Position numbers and translations under genes: made by a program. The notes under the pieces are model-generated. The model saw only the letters and a program-made list of their open reading frames with translations, was not told the origin of the DNA and did not search any database. DNA of 64,000 bases from Lepidostoma basale (lineage: Eukaryota; Arthropoda; Insecta; Trichoptera; Lepidostomatidae): positions 248,001-312,000 of the forward strand of contig JAHDVF020000186.1 in NCBI GenBank assembly GCA_022606425.2, in the 5' to 3' direction. Position 1 is the first letter of the stretch. Each line of letters begins with the position of its first letter. Below are positions 12,201 to 22,589 of the stretch, piece after piece.

Positions 12201-12797
12201 AGCGGACTGGTGGCCGGGCCCCCTCGCAGGCGACACCCCTCGCCTTCCCTATCCACGGCCAGCAGCGCTAGTTCTGCCAGTGAAGGGAAGAAAGGCTTCG
12301 GAGGCAATAAGTTCGGAGCTGCATCGCCGCAAGCTGTACGCAAATTGTTGGCGCTCTCGGAACCCGCTAAGGCTCGTCCGCATCAGCCACGGCCTCCTCC
12401 GGCCGGCCCCTCTCCGTGTGCACACCGCCGCGTCGGCTCCACGAGTTCTTCCGGTTCCGGTTGTTACCTTCATCGTGCCGTCCACGAGCGCTCACATTCC
12501 GACACCCCGACACCGCTCCCTTCCGTCGATCTCTCGGCGGAGAGCAGCAGCGTAACGTCGCTCGTGAGTCTGCCGCTGCGCAAGACGGGATCCGCCACCT
12601 CCAGTGACAGCGGGCACGGCTCTTGCTTGGCGCGCCCTCTGCCCCCGCGCCTGCCCCCGCCCTATTGCATCATGACTCCGCTTGCGAGGCTGGAGAGGCT
12701 AGACAGACTGGGCCGGGCGCACAGCCACGAGAGCTACAGCTACTCGTACGGGCCGCCGGAAGATGACGATGAAGACCAGCAGGTCTCCGCCGTCTAA
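9294..12797 (+). CDS. Gef26: PDZ-GEF / RAPGEF2-type Rap guanine nucleotide exchange factor
   Basis: A single exon of 1167 codons. Domains by residue: acidic linker 40-70; cyclic-nucleotide-binding-like fold about 100-215 (FGMAEAT, without the PRAA phosphate-cassette arginine, so cAMP binding is doubtful); RasGEF N-terminal (REM) domain about 235-350; PDZ about 360-437 (GYERGFGIFI, LKRGDQILDVNG); Ras-association about 575-660; CDC25-type RasGEF about 685-905 (ECKNFNSMFAIISGL, DLTFIHLGND). A Ser/Pro-rich tail ends in QVSAV, a class I PDZ ligand also found at the end of vertebrate RAPGEF2. The family loads GTP onto Rap1 at junctions and membranes; fly Gef26 (dizzy) acts in adhesion and stem-cell niches. 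ATG 9294 has a good context (G at -3). An acceptor (ATATTTCAG, ends 9229) and an in-frame TGA at 9279 precede it, so upstream sequence of this exon is probably 5' UTR. The first of the family's two nucleotide-binding-like domains is absent, and no intron interrupts the coding region. Confidence 0.95.
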   Translation: MFRGRRSPEVLPGAGHKCSHCSDTSSAYSGSDTMTSVHSSLELELEVDLSGLMESIVDSDEEEDPEESLDSLTVRDAVRECLEKDPFERTQDDLEILLEFTQHLKAFTNMTLTVRRALCSVMVFAVVEKAGTVVMNDGEEHDSWSVLINGHVEVQYPNGELEHLHIGDSFGMAEATLEKLYHRGVMTTRCDDCQFVCITQTDYYRIQHQGEENTRRHEEDGRLVMVTELRGDPQGHVLIRGSPEQLMQQLIEENPCDPTYVEDFLLTHRTFIDNPHLVANQLLVWFNEPSVRDRVTRVVILWVNNHFTDFEMDPHMMGFLETFESLLEEEEMETQLRLLNFACSAKARTRSVTLSRSSRDEPLHFSIIGGYERGFGIFILKVDKKTKAEYVGLKRGDQILDVNGQSFKHVSNAKAIEIITGSTHLCLSVKSNLLAFKQMLLLPENSPRQRGNKVLDMGRWPSDPRTRLSTVELLGDDPVSFAPTFQSPNKKSQPPVKKNSQKGLMILGPKRRFHKALMKMNILPKNTISDGLLTDDSCLPNTETLSKSNNTFYNSHSNPDLISICYEELQSSDYPEHVLKVYKADQTCKYLLVHKETTAHEVVMLTLQEFGITDLSSHFSLCEVSVTEGGIIKQHTLPDQLQNLAERIGLSSRYYLKTNGITETLVPDEMAPELLRESVVHFLQLNAVEVAIQLTLQDFSIFRQIESTEYVDDLFELKSRYGIPMLAQFAELVNKEMFWVVTEVVKEQNIVRRSKIIKQFIKVARQCKECKNFNSMFAIISGLGHGAVSRLRLSWEKLSTKYQKLFSDLQELMDPSRNMSKYRQLVTSEQGRSPVIPFYPVVKKDLTFIHLGNDSCVEGIVNFEKLRMIAKEVRQLTNMCSSPYDLLTLLELSKQPPSSALVTLNQMTAGCTQQGQLTVKRRKKSTAAPNPKKMFEEAQMVRRVKAYLNKMQVETDEERLHALSAECEGSGLVAGPPRRRHPSPSLSTASSASSASEGKKGFGGNKFGAASPQAVRKLLALSEPAKARPHQPRPPPAGPSPCAHRRVGSTSSSGSGCYLHRAVHERSHSDTPTPLPSVDLSAESSSVTSLVSLPLRKTGSATSSDSGHGSCLARPLPPRLPPPYCIMTPLARLERLDRLGRAHSHESYSYSYGPPEDDDEDQQVSAV

Positions 12798-13520
12798 GTC
12801 CAGTACCTTTTGTCTCATCGAGACCTAGATACTTTGATGATAATGTACAGCGCCGTCCACGTTGCGCTGTCGAATGTTGGATGACGTATTATTTATGTAT
12901 TATGTTGGCAATACTTTTGTTGTGGTAGTTTTGACGCTAGATCATTTATGAATATGCGGTACATTGTCACGTGGGAACAGCCCTCCGATATCTACAAAGT
13001 CATACAGGGAAATATGATATTTAAAAGTTAAATCATTGTAAAATGACAATCTTGTTACAGTTAGTATACTCTCCGCTCTCCCGTAACCCGGCTCACTTCC
13101 TGTCCCGTTGTCGTATTTAGTTTTGTTGTCTCTATGTAATCTACTTGTACATAAACTGTCTCGTCACGCAGAAAGCGAGATTTTCGTTTAAATTATTAGT
13201 TTTAATTGGAAAATTGAAAGAGAATATATTGTATATTAATTATTATATCTATTACGAGATGTTAAGGGATTTTTATGGGTATACTTAAGCTATGGCAGAT
13301 ATCAAATTAAATGTTCAAGTTGTATCATCCATTGATGGGGCATTTATTTTGCAACTTTCTATATTTGGTGTAAATCAATTTGTATTAAATATTTACTGCG
13401 AGTTTTGGGCAATATTTTACTACACAAAGTAAAAACAGTGGTTTGTATCCCTTGCATTCTATAGGCTGCTTCTGTCTGTTGTTCAATGTCTATTTAACTT
13501 GTTTCATCCTATTTAATATT
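12798..13520 (+). other. Presumed 3' UTR of the PDZ-GEF gene
   Basis: After the TAA at 12795 the GC-rich coding sequence gives way to AT-rich DNA with no coding signal. The mRNA 3' end is not obvious: no AATAAA with a good downstream element stands out before the MITE fragment at 13525. Confidence 0.35.
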
Positions 13521-13524
13521 GGTG

Positions 13525-13575
13525 AAAATGACGGTTTTCTAGAAGCTTATTATATTTTATGGGAGTGACATGTTT
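13525..13575. repeat. MITE family M1, single-arm remnant
   Basis: It contains GAAAATGACGGTTTTCTAGA followed by TTATGGGAGTGACATGTTTC, matching the left arm of the hairpin family. A second left-arm remnant lies at about 14045-14135. Confidence 0.6.
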
Positions 13576-13814
13576 CATCTTTTTTTAATATTATCCTTGC
13601 ATCAAGGTAGTATATAATAAAATGTTTAAATTTCTCTGTGACCAATTTATTGTCAGTTATATGTTAGGTTATTCAGAAAAAAATCCTTTATTTCTTGTCT
13701 CTTGGGTTCAATTTGGTTTTCATTGATTTTACTTTTCGTTTGCAAATTCTCTTTTATAATTAAGGATGAAATGGAGAAACCCGAATCTAATAAGTCCATG
13801 TTAGATATTGTATA

Positions 13815-13978
13815 CTTTTTCTTCGTCGAGTGCCATGTCAAGTCCCCCCGACGTCGGCTATCTCCCTGGCGTAGGCCTCTCTGCCAGACGGAACAACTCC
13901 CCCACTCCTTGATATTCTCGAGCCAGGACATCTGGGGTCTTCCCACACCGACCTACCTTCGATCTTCCCTTTCATGAT
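13815..13978 (-). mobile_element. LINE family C, C-terminal fragment
   Basis: The minus strand reads GRPQMSWLENIKEWG and onward, matching the RRQMSWLRNVREWTG end of the longer copy at 21955-22580. About 160 bp remain. Confidence 0.65.
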
Positions 13979-14349
13979 GTATGCTACTTTTCTGCAATCA
14001 GAGATTCAACGCAACCAAGAACACAAAGGCTATCAATTAAATTTAATTGATGGTTTCTTGAACAATGATGTAAAACTCCGTATTAACTACGAATGAAAAC
14101 ATCTGTTTTCTAGAAGTTTTATTATATTTTATCAGATCTGCAGCAGAGCGTTTTTTTAAATGCGATGGTTAAGAGAGCAGGGTGGGAATTTGGCTACCGC
14201 ACGAATGGTCTTTGAACTAATAATGATTTTTTTTTTGGACAACTTAACTTAACTCATCAATTATTCTGTCAATGATACTGGTCCCAAAAACAATATACTT
14301 GTGGATGAGATTACAAATGTATTTATCAGTACTTATTTTAGATAATCGA

Positions 14350-14930
14350 TTGTTTTAGCCAAAACACTATAATACTTCAACATTATTAAATGTTTTAATT
14401 TTAAAACACTTATTACGCATATCACAAGGCAGATGACTGTGTCATGAATAAAATTAAAAAAAGATCCCTGAGATGGTTTGGACATATGGAACGAATGGAT
14501 GAGAGTAGAATGGTTAAAAAGTTGTACACAAGCAGCGTGAGTGGAAAAAGAAGCCGAGGACGACCGAGGAAAACATAGCATGACCAAATCAATCAATTAC
14601 TAAAAGGCGGCCACATTCGAAGTCGGAATAATCGACGTGCGTGCATGGTACGATGTATGAATGTAGAGGAAGCCCGAGAGGTATGCCAGGACAGAGCATT
14701 GTGGCGATCCATCCTCTCTGCCTGCCCCACCGGAGAAATGGCATAATGGTTAGTTAGTTGTCACGACAGCTGTTTCTTTTCTGTTGTTATCATTGGTATT
14801 GTTTGTAACACCTAATGATGCTATTGCAGAAACAGCTATTGCGACAATCTCACAAAAAAATAAATCGTGATATTGTTTAATAACAGTGTTTTAAAATAAA
14901 AACAATTAAGACTTGTTTAACATAAAAAAT
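14350..14930. repeat. Hairpin MITE (family M2) split by an RTE-like LINE
   Basis: The left arm (14355-14435) has AACACTATAATACTTCAACA. The right part (about 14758-14930) has GTCACGACAGCTGTTTC, a TAACACCTAATGATG loop and AATAACAGTGTTTTAAA. The intact arrangement is seen at 19070-19345. Confidence 0.7.
14438..14757 (+). mobile_element. RTE-like LINE, 3' end copy
   Basis: It encodes the terminal block LRWFGHMERMDESRM, then RSRGRPRKT, and the end of the ORF with ATGTAGAGGAAGCCCGAGAG. It ends in GCATAATGGTTAGTTAGTTG. The copy lies inside an M2 MITE, so it arrived after it. Confidence 0.8.
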
Positions 14931-14934
14931 ATTT

Positions 14935-16040
14935 ATTACAGTATTTCGGACATTGATCGATAGCCAATTGCAGCTTACAGCTTGTATGGGTTGCTTGTCA
15001 CCGATTTATACCTTTGAATTCTATTTGAAATTGTAATTCTTTAAATTTACAAATGTCAAATGATTTAAAAGTCTCACGAGGGGTGACTGTATTTATGTAT
15101 CATATCGTACATAAGAGTATATATAACCTATTGCAGTGCATGTTACATTATATATTTCAGATTATATCTTTTCCTTAGCATTTTTCCTCTTATTAGCATT
15201 TTTTGCACAACTTTTCCATTATATTACCATATTCACGTAGTAATAATTCATTGAAGCGTGTATCGGTTTGTAATAAATCCAATATATATATGTATATTTC
15301 CAAAAACTCGTTAATTGATATTAAGTAATTTAAAATTAATAATGGCTGTACTTCTGGAGTTGTTAATCTCTTCTGTCTTACGATGTTCTAGATATCTATG
15401 CATATTAATTGATTATATGTAAATGTCCAATTCTAACATTTTATTTCCGTTTGAGTCACTTTGAAATTAATGTCCCTTATTTAAAAAAATAAATAAAAAT
15501 TACGTGTGATGTGACACGAATGCACGCTACGCATTTTTTTGCGATTAGTATAAATTAAAAAAATATTGCGGATGTTAAAACGTCCAAAGAGCGACGCAGA
15601 ACATTAATTTGTGAATTAAATGCACATTTGTATTGAGCGCCTTTGCTTGACTCGATAATATATTAAAATATGCACTTTTAGACATTTAATAATTGTTTGT
15701 ACGCACAGTAAAACCACTGATTCCAAATTTTTTTGCAATTGTAAAATTTATTATGTGTCTTTGGATAATTTTTTCTCACATTATTTGATTATTAAATTTA
15801 AGATAGTGGCTTTATAAGATGGACGGAGAATTAACCCTTCTTTCTATCATATTATAAAATAATTCCCGTCGAAATTGATTTCAGGTGATTTTTTAGCATT
15901 ATAAAACTATCAGTATTTTATTATTTTTTTTACATATTTTTAATAGTGATATATTTATCACTAGCCTGTTGCTCCAGTACGTCTCCGATCTTCACCTAAC
16001 ATCTGTTATATATTGCATTTAGTTGCTAGATGATTTGACA
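14935..16040. other. Intergenic, no feature seen
   Basis: Over 1 kb of AT-rich DNA. No long open frame, splice-flanked coding patch or clear repeat boundary could be picked out. Confidence 0.4.
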
Positions 16041-16043
16041 AAT

Positions 16044-16786
16044 GGGTGGTTCAGAATATTTATGGATCAAGTCCATCGATCTTGATTCTGAGATAATTAG
16101 ACCTAAAGTTGAAAGACTTTTGTAAAATCCAGGGATGTTTTCACTGCAAACACTTCATTTATTTTGATAGTACATGAATCAACTTAAATGAATAGACAAA
16201 AAATAAGATACACAAAGGCTTTATTAATATTAAAAGTACAAATAAAAGAAAATAAAATGGACATAATTCCTTATTATTCTGAAATTTTTTCTTACGCAAA
16301 TGAAACACATTTAAAAAAAATCAAAATAGAACAACTTTAATACACAACATTAATCGTAAATAACTTCATCGTTTTCAAAACCTTCCTCACTTTGGTCATG
16401 GTCACTTGGTTCTGACTTCCATTTGTCACTGAATTTAGACTTGTTTTCTTCAAACACCTGTATAAAGGCCCAACACTAATTTGTAAAGTCTCATGCACTG
16501 GACGAACTAAAGTCTTCACCTGAACTCATTTTTAGTAATCAACAGTCAACATAATATACCTCTGATGGTGAACGAGCTGTTAAAATGGACACGATTCACT
16601 AATATTCTGAAAGGTTTCTAATTTTGATCTCTAATCAATAGTAGTATTGTCATTTATGGAGAAAATTGAAAGGCTACTATTCTGTTATTAACACACAACA
16701 TAGAAATCTGTTTCATCTACCTGTAGAAACATTAAATTCCAAATTTATAAAATTTGGACTTGATCCATTAATATTCTGACCCACCC
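16044..16786. mobile_element. 743 bp DNA element with 34 bp terminal inverted repeats
   Basis: The left end GGGTGGTTCAGAATATTTAT continues into GGATCAAGTCCA. The reverse complement of the right end gives GGGTGGGTCAGAATATTAAT and then the same GGATCAAGTCCA, about 34 bp with two mismatches. AAAT flanks both ends and may be a target duplication. On the minus strand around 16365-16470 there is a coding-like acidic stretch that includes KFSDKWKSEPSDHDQSEEG and a stop, perhaps the end of a former transposase or a captured exon. The superfamily is not recognised. Confidence 0.7.
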
Positions 16787-16984
16787 AAATGATGTTTTAT
16801 TAAACTGTTCCATATAGGGTTATTCAAAATAGTACGTAAAAGTACAATAGGAAGAATCCAGCAAGTGAAACAAGCAAAATAATATTTATCTTTATCACAC
16901 TTACAATCTTGACTGGCTATACCCCGCTGATTTCGATATAAAGATTTTTTTACACGATTATTTACGAATACTTATTCAAACTCT

Positions 16985-17795
16985 GAATTATATGTATTAT
17001 TTCTTGAATAATGATGTAAAACTCTAGATTAAATAATTAATACGAATGAAAATGTCTGTTTTCTAAATGTTTTATTATATTTTATGGGAATGACATGTTT
17101 CGCTTTGATAGGCATTTAATAATGACTCAACAAAGCGAAACATGTCATTCCCACAAAATAAAAAGAAACTTAAATTAAAAGTCCAAGGTAATGATTTTTG
17201 AAAAAGAAGAAATCATGACAGTCTGCAACATTAGCGTGAACGGTGAAAATTTGGAGCAAGTAGATGAGTTTGTGTATTTAGGTAGTATGTTTACAAGAGA
17301 TCGGCGAGTGGAGAGGAATATTGAAAGAAGGGTTGGGGCAGGCAACAAAGTGAATGGTGCACTTAAAGTTGTCATCGCAAACAAAAACTTATCCAAAAAA
17401 GCTAAAATGGCAGTGCACAATGGTGTTCTTCTACCAACCCTTATGTATGGAAGCGAAGCATGGAACTGGCAAAAGAAGGATGAAAGTAGAATAAATGATA
17501 CTCTGTGCATGATAGAGTGTCGAATGAAAATATAAGAAGTGAATGCGGTGCGAATGATGGTGTTATGAACAAAATAATGAAAGGATCATTAAGATGGTTT
17601 GGACATATGGAAAGAATGAATGAAGGAAGAATGTTGAGGAAGCGAGAGAAATATGTCAGGAAAGAAAAGTGTGGCAGTCCATTCTTTTTTCCCAACCCTT
17701 CGGGGAGACGGCGTGATGGTTAGTTAGTTAAAAATAAACTTGTAGCAAATAGACATTTTCATTCGTATTAATTATTTGAATACTATGCCTACGCA
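16985..17795. repeat. Hairpin MITE (family M1) split by an RTE-like LINE
   Basis: The left arm (16985-17105) ends in TGGGAATGACATGTTTCGC. The inner right arm (17130-17165) is GCGAAACATGTCATTCCCA. The outer right arm resumes at 17735 with AAAATAAACTTGTAGCAAAT and ends with ATTCGTATTAATTATTTGAA. The interior 17166-17731 is a LINE. Confidence 0.75.
17166..17731 (+). mobile_element. RTE-like LINE, 3' half of reverse transcriptase ORF
   Basis: It encodes EQVDEFVYLGSMFTRDRRVE, then KKAKMAVHNGVLLPTLMYGS and EAWNWQKKDESRI. After a frameshift near 17500 it resumes as SLRWFGHMERMNEG. It ends GGCGTGATGGTTAGTTAGTT. It is the best-preserved copy of the family here but is 5'-truncated, frameshifted and has an internal deletion near the end. 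Confidence 0.85.
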
Positions 17796-18052
17796 TTAAA
17801 TAAATTGTATACATGTTTTAATAGTAATAATATTAAATTGTTTGTGTGACACACGGTTGTTCATATTATTGGAGAGGGCTTACTTTGTGTTAAAACTACT
17901 TTTTGTAAATAAAATGAAAAAATGCATAAACTCTGGATCACTCATTCTTCTATCAATATTTTTTCAAACAAAATATTTTAACAACATTTTGAATGTTTAC
18001 AAATTCTTTTAGACAAATACTGGATTTTACCCATTGCGGATAATTTTTTTTT

Positions 18053-18614
18053 TTATAAGGATTAATTGTATCTCAATAGAGACGAAGATGTAAATTGTTT
18101 TCTGGGAACAGAATATGGTGGCCGAGGCTCTTACAGGACTTATGACCTGTCATTGGTTGGGTTGAGCGATCGCTTTATGTTTAACAACATTCCCCATTCC
18201 TCCCTTCTTATCAAAATGTTGTGTAAAATAACTGGTCCGAGTTAAAGGCATAAAAATTGGAGAGACATCTCCAGGTGTAATCTAGTACTGTATGATTTGC
18301 AGAGCCTTTCACAGTGCATTAATAAAGTTTTTCTGCTTAATTCTTCCCAATCTTAATAGATGACGCTAGTGTAGAGTGAACTAAAAATGTGAAGATAGGC
18401 GCAGAGCATTCTAGCACATATACAACTTCCAAAATATTGTGGTGGTCGTAAGAAGGGCGGAATGGGAAATGTTGTTAAACATAAAAGCGATCGCTCAACC
18501 CAACCAATGACAGGTTAAAAGTCCTGTAAGCGCCTTGGCCACCATATTCTGTTCCCAGAAAACAATTTACATCTTGATACAATTAATTACATTGAGATAC
18601 AATTAATCCTTATA
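18053..18614. mobile_element. Foldback DNA element with long terminal inverted repeats
   Basis: The left arm starts TTATAAGGATTAATTGTATC and includes TTTCTGGGAACAGAATATGG and GGTTGAGCGATCGCTTTATG. The right arm carries the reverse complements of these in mirrored order and ends in CCTTATAA. The arms are about 170 bp each around a unique core. No coding sequence is seen. The two arms differ by small indels, so the copy is not recent. Confidence 0.85.
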
Positions 18615-18619
18615 AAAAA

Positions 18620-19065
18620 ATATTTCAATTAATTAATTCTGACATTTAAAATGTATTTTTTCTTGAAATACTTTTCAACTCTCAAGTATCATACACCGAT
18701 CTTCATATGTGATGTTTTCTACTTCACTTTATTTATTAATATAAATATTTATACATTTTTTTTTGATGATATGGAAATATTCTTTTGACATTATCCGAAC
18801 TATCCGCTGACTACTTACAAATCATGTATCTGCGTATATTTTGATACAATATTTAGAATAGTATAATTGAATTGAGTATTTTTCTGTATTAAAAAAATAT
18901 ATGTATTTAGGATTATCATAATATTAAGGGTATTTGTCAAAAATTATGTTTTATTTTTCAATTTGAATGTATACGGAATAGAGTTTTTTCTAAAAAATAT
19001 ATATTTTTAGATTTCTTTACATTTTTGAAAGGAAGAAACAACTTTTTAAGTAACAATATAATCCA
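18620..19065. other. Intergenic, no feature seen
   Basis: Very AT-rich DNA without a coding signal or recognised repeat. Confidence 0.4.
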
Positions 19066-19069
19066 TTGT

Positions 19070-19345
19070 TATGGCCGAAACACTATGATACTTCAACATT
19101 ATTACTGTTAAAATTTAAAACACTTTTAATATCACAATTTATTTTTATTCACTGAGAGTGTCGCGACAGCTGTTACGCCAACCGATTTTGGTATCATCAG
19201 GTGTTACAATAAACTTTATTGAAAGGAACAGTTTATTGTAACACCTGATGATGCCAACATCGGTTGGCGAAACAGCTGTCGCGACACTCGGTGAATAAAA
19301 AGAAATTGTGATATTATATATCAGTTTTTTAAATTTTAACAGTAA
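19070..19345. repeat. Hairpin MITE (family M2), near-intact copy
   Basis: It begins TGGCCGAAACACTATGATAC and contains the mirrored blocks GTCGCGACAGCTGTTACGCC and GGCGAAACAGCTGTCGCGAC on either side of two facing copies of CATCAGGTGTTACAATAAAC and its complement. Almost the whole 275 bp can fold on itself. Confidence 0.85.
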
Positions 19346-19349
19346 CAAT

Positions 19350-20590
19350 ATAATTGCTTAAATTTTTTTTTTTACTATTTATTAAAAGTACCGATTTCAA
19401 ATGATATATGAGATTCTCTGGGCAGATCGATAACCAATGTTACCGTAGTAGGTACCTCCCATTCTTTGTCATCTCGTATTTCAAACTAAATAGTAAATAT
19501 ATTTATATAATACGGGAAATTGCAAACAAAGGATTTTCCGACAGAGATGTTTACCCAGTGCCGGATTAGCCATATAGCAGGAGTAGCAAGTGCTACAGGC
19601 CCCACATTTCTGGAGGCCCCGCGCTTGTAGACTCTAAGCATGAAACTGACAAAAGAAGAGTAGACTAAATGCACAATATGTTTTGTGTGATTTTGGGTAA
19701 CAACATGTGATTCCTCCTTCTCGACCGACGTTTCGGAGATCATTGCAGTCTCCATCTTCAGGGTAATGTGATGGTGGCAACTTACCACCACCACATTACC
19801 CTGAAGATGGACACTGAATTTTTTAGAACCAAGAAATTTAAATACTTGAAACACGTGATGGATACTCAGTTGAAAATACCTAAACAAAACTAGTTTTAAA
19901 ATGGAATTATAAGCAGTGTTTTCAATATTTTTTTTCGTTAAATAAATAATTATTAACAATTTACGTAAAATATGATTGTTATTCACATTTTGTAGCGTAT
20001 TTATGCTACTTTAAATTGAAATATAACAAATTCTTCCTTTCAAGAGTGTAGACAAGTCGATGGAAAGAGAGATTGCTTTGGGGACGATATTTTTTAACAA
20101 ATGCATTTCCTTGAGACTAAAATAGAATGAAAAATGTATTTTGAATATAAATCTTAGAGCCATACGTTAAGGTACCCAGTGAAGTGCTTGATTGGAATTC
20201 CAAAGATTTATTGTTTATTAGGTAATAATATTGTAAAATAACTATTGTACGTTTTATTAACCCGACCAGTTTTTCAATGGAAGACCGTAATCCGATATTT
20301 TTAAACGAATTGCTATAATTTTAGCATGGTTCATCAGTAATAGTACCTTTACAACACGATAAAAATATATTCTTAGTATTTTAGACACTTTCGTATTGAA
20401 AGGCAATTCTTTTGATATAATAACTTTTTATAAATATTTGCTTCTCTAGCAGCAAAGTGTTCTACCTCTAGATTTGGCTACCATTGGATTTAAAATTCTT
20501 TTACGGTTTAAATAATAAAAATATATAAAATTTGTGATGTGACATCTTTAGAATTAAATTAAATGCTTTAATATTTTGTTTTAATTCAAC
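19350..20590. other. Intergenic with one small perfect-arm hairpin
   Basis: The one structure seen is at about 19751-19810: CCATCTTCAGGGTAATGTG and a GGTGG block, a 7 bp loop, then the complementary arm. The upstream ACGTTTCGGAGATCATTGCA suggests a larger decayed repeat. Otherwise AT-rich with no coding signal. Confidence 0.5.
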
Positions 20591-20594
20591 TTAA

Positions 20595-20725
20595 TTTTGT
20601 TTTTTTAAAACTATAACTGGTTTCGCAAGGCAGCGAAACAAACTCTTTGTTTTGTTACCCTAATGTAGCTCTGTTTGGAGTGAAACCGGTCGGTAGTTTT
20701 TAAAAATAAAATAAAATGGTTTTAT
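20595..20725. repeat. Small hairpin MITE (family M3)
   Basis: TTTTTTTAAAACTATAACTG followed by GTTTCGC faces GGTTTCACTCC-type sequence on the other side, read in reverse complement. Similar GGTTTCG-bearing foldbacks lie at 27562-27700 and 59255-59345. Confidence 0.5.
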
Positions 20726-20729
20726 AACA

Positions 20730-21945
20730 AGATATTTAGATGTTTTATTCACCGTGACCTTTACTCATTAAAGGGAAGAATTCTGGACTGCTTAACAAGT
20801 GAATTTTCTTTTGTTAAATATGGTTATACCCATTAGGTTGATTGATTCCGCATTATAGTGTGGGAAACAATATTACCTTTGTTGAAAATATAGGTCACTT
20901 CAAAATGTCAAATGTTGATACTGAATTTGATTAGTGTGATTGATTTTCTTGATATATGTAGATTTATTTATATATTTTCCAACAATAATGGAATTGACCA
21001 TTCTATGATTTTTCCAATTCAAGTTTTTATATTGAAACATCCATTCGTAACACATTTTCTCATTTATCTGTGATACGCTCCATTAGATTTTCATTGTTTG
21101 CTATTTTTTATTAACACTGCCCCTCGTGGTGTTGCCATCGATAACAATGTTGCTAGTAATTCTATTCATTTCATACGATTATAATAACAAAAGTGGGGTA
21201 TTTTTTAAATATATTTTTTCATAAGCTTTCCATTTGCAGCTTACTGGTCAAAGTGATATTACTGAATCATTATATGTAAAGAAATATAAATCTAAAATGC
21301 CTTATTTTCAAAATATAATAAAAGAAATAACGCACAATATAATATTACACAACATGCCGAATAGCAATAGAGTAAAGATATATTTACAGTCTTTAACAAT
21401 AATTAATAATATCTACGACTAATCTTTAATGTAGTTAAGTGGTCAGATCATTTTACTTAAAAGTTCAAAGTTTTTATCAGATCTCGGACAGAAGATCCAC
21501 TTGATATATCCGCAGAATGTTTTGACTCTTAAGTGCCCCCCTTTCTTTAAATTATATTTATTGTACCTGCATTTTGATTCCGTTGAAAAATTGGTCTTTC
21601 GTTAATGTTACCCTGTTAACTCACCAATATTGTGTTGGCTTGTATATTTGCATTGTAAAATGTGTATTACATATATAAAAGACATTTTTATTATTTATAA
21701 TAATCAAACACCTAATTTAAAAATGGAACTAAAACAAAAAATTGTCTAATTTCGGTGTTAACATATTTGCCATCTCAATGTATGTCAGCTATCCGAGAGG
21801 TTCACAATTGTAGATATCGGTGATTTTAGGTTGTTTTGTAACATCTATGTGGTTTATATCTTAATGATTAAACTATTTTGTGCTTTTGATTTAATATCAT
21901 TTCAAATGTATCGGGCCTTCTGCAGTGTTTTTTTCCAGGCGACTT
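20730..21945. other. Intergenic, no feature seen
   Basis: AT-rich DNA. The open frame at 21234-21422 has no splice support, no recognised similarity and a composition matching the surroundings, so no gene is called. Confidence 0.35.
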
Positions 21946-21954
21946 CTTCTTCTT

Positions 21955-22585
21955 CAAGTGCCCTGTCGGGTCCCCCCAACATTGGTGATCACCTCGGCGA
22001 ACCTGTCCCTGTCCTGCGCCGCTCGGAACAGTTCCTCCACACTTCGGATGCCGGTCCACTCCCTCACGTTTCGCAGCCAAGACATTTGTCTCCTTCCGGG
22101 CCCTCGGCGTCCCTCAATTTTCCCCTCCAATATCAGTTGGATAAAGTGGTACTTTTCCCCACGCAGTATATGACCCAGATGTGAGATCTTTCGAACCTTG
22201 ATAGTTGATAACAATTCCCTGTCAACTCTAGCTTGCCTCGGGACTTCGGTATTGGTAACCATGTCTTTCCAGGGAAATCTGAGCATTCGGCGATGGAACC
22301 ACATTTCAAATGCTTCAAAATTGAGTTAACTTTCAGGGTCCAAGTTTCACACCTGTACAATAAAACAGACCACACATAGCATTTGATCATTCTCTGGCAG
22401 AGTTTTAAGTTTACATTATCATTGCAGAAGAGTGATTTCATTTTATTAAACGTAGCTCCTGCTGCCTCAATTCTGCATTTTATCTCTACATCTGGGTCAA
22501 GAGATTGCGTTAATATGCTGCCTAGGTATTTAAATTTTTCCGCCCTTTCAACGTTACGGCCGTTCAAATGCAATACTGACCCACT
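21955..22585 (-). mobile_element. LINE family C, reverse transcriptase C-terminal part
   Basis: On the minus strand the order is FKYLGSILTQSLDPDVEIKC, then LLYRCETWTL, a frameshift near 22290, FPWKDMVTNTEV, SHLGHILRGEKY, GPGRRQMSWLRNVREW and a terminal AAQDRD block. This is a non-LTR reverse transcriptase C-terminal region of a lineage distinct from families A and B. Shorter copies lie at 13815-13978 and 40325-40380. Confidence 0.8.
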
Positions 22586-22589
22586 GTAG

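Noticed and set aside
21234..21422. A 62-codon plus-strand gene
   Set aside because: Lys/Ile/Asn-rich translation of AT-rich DNA without other support.
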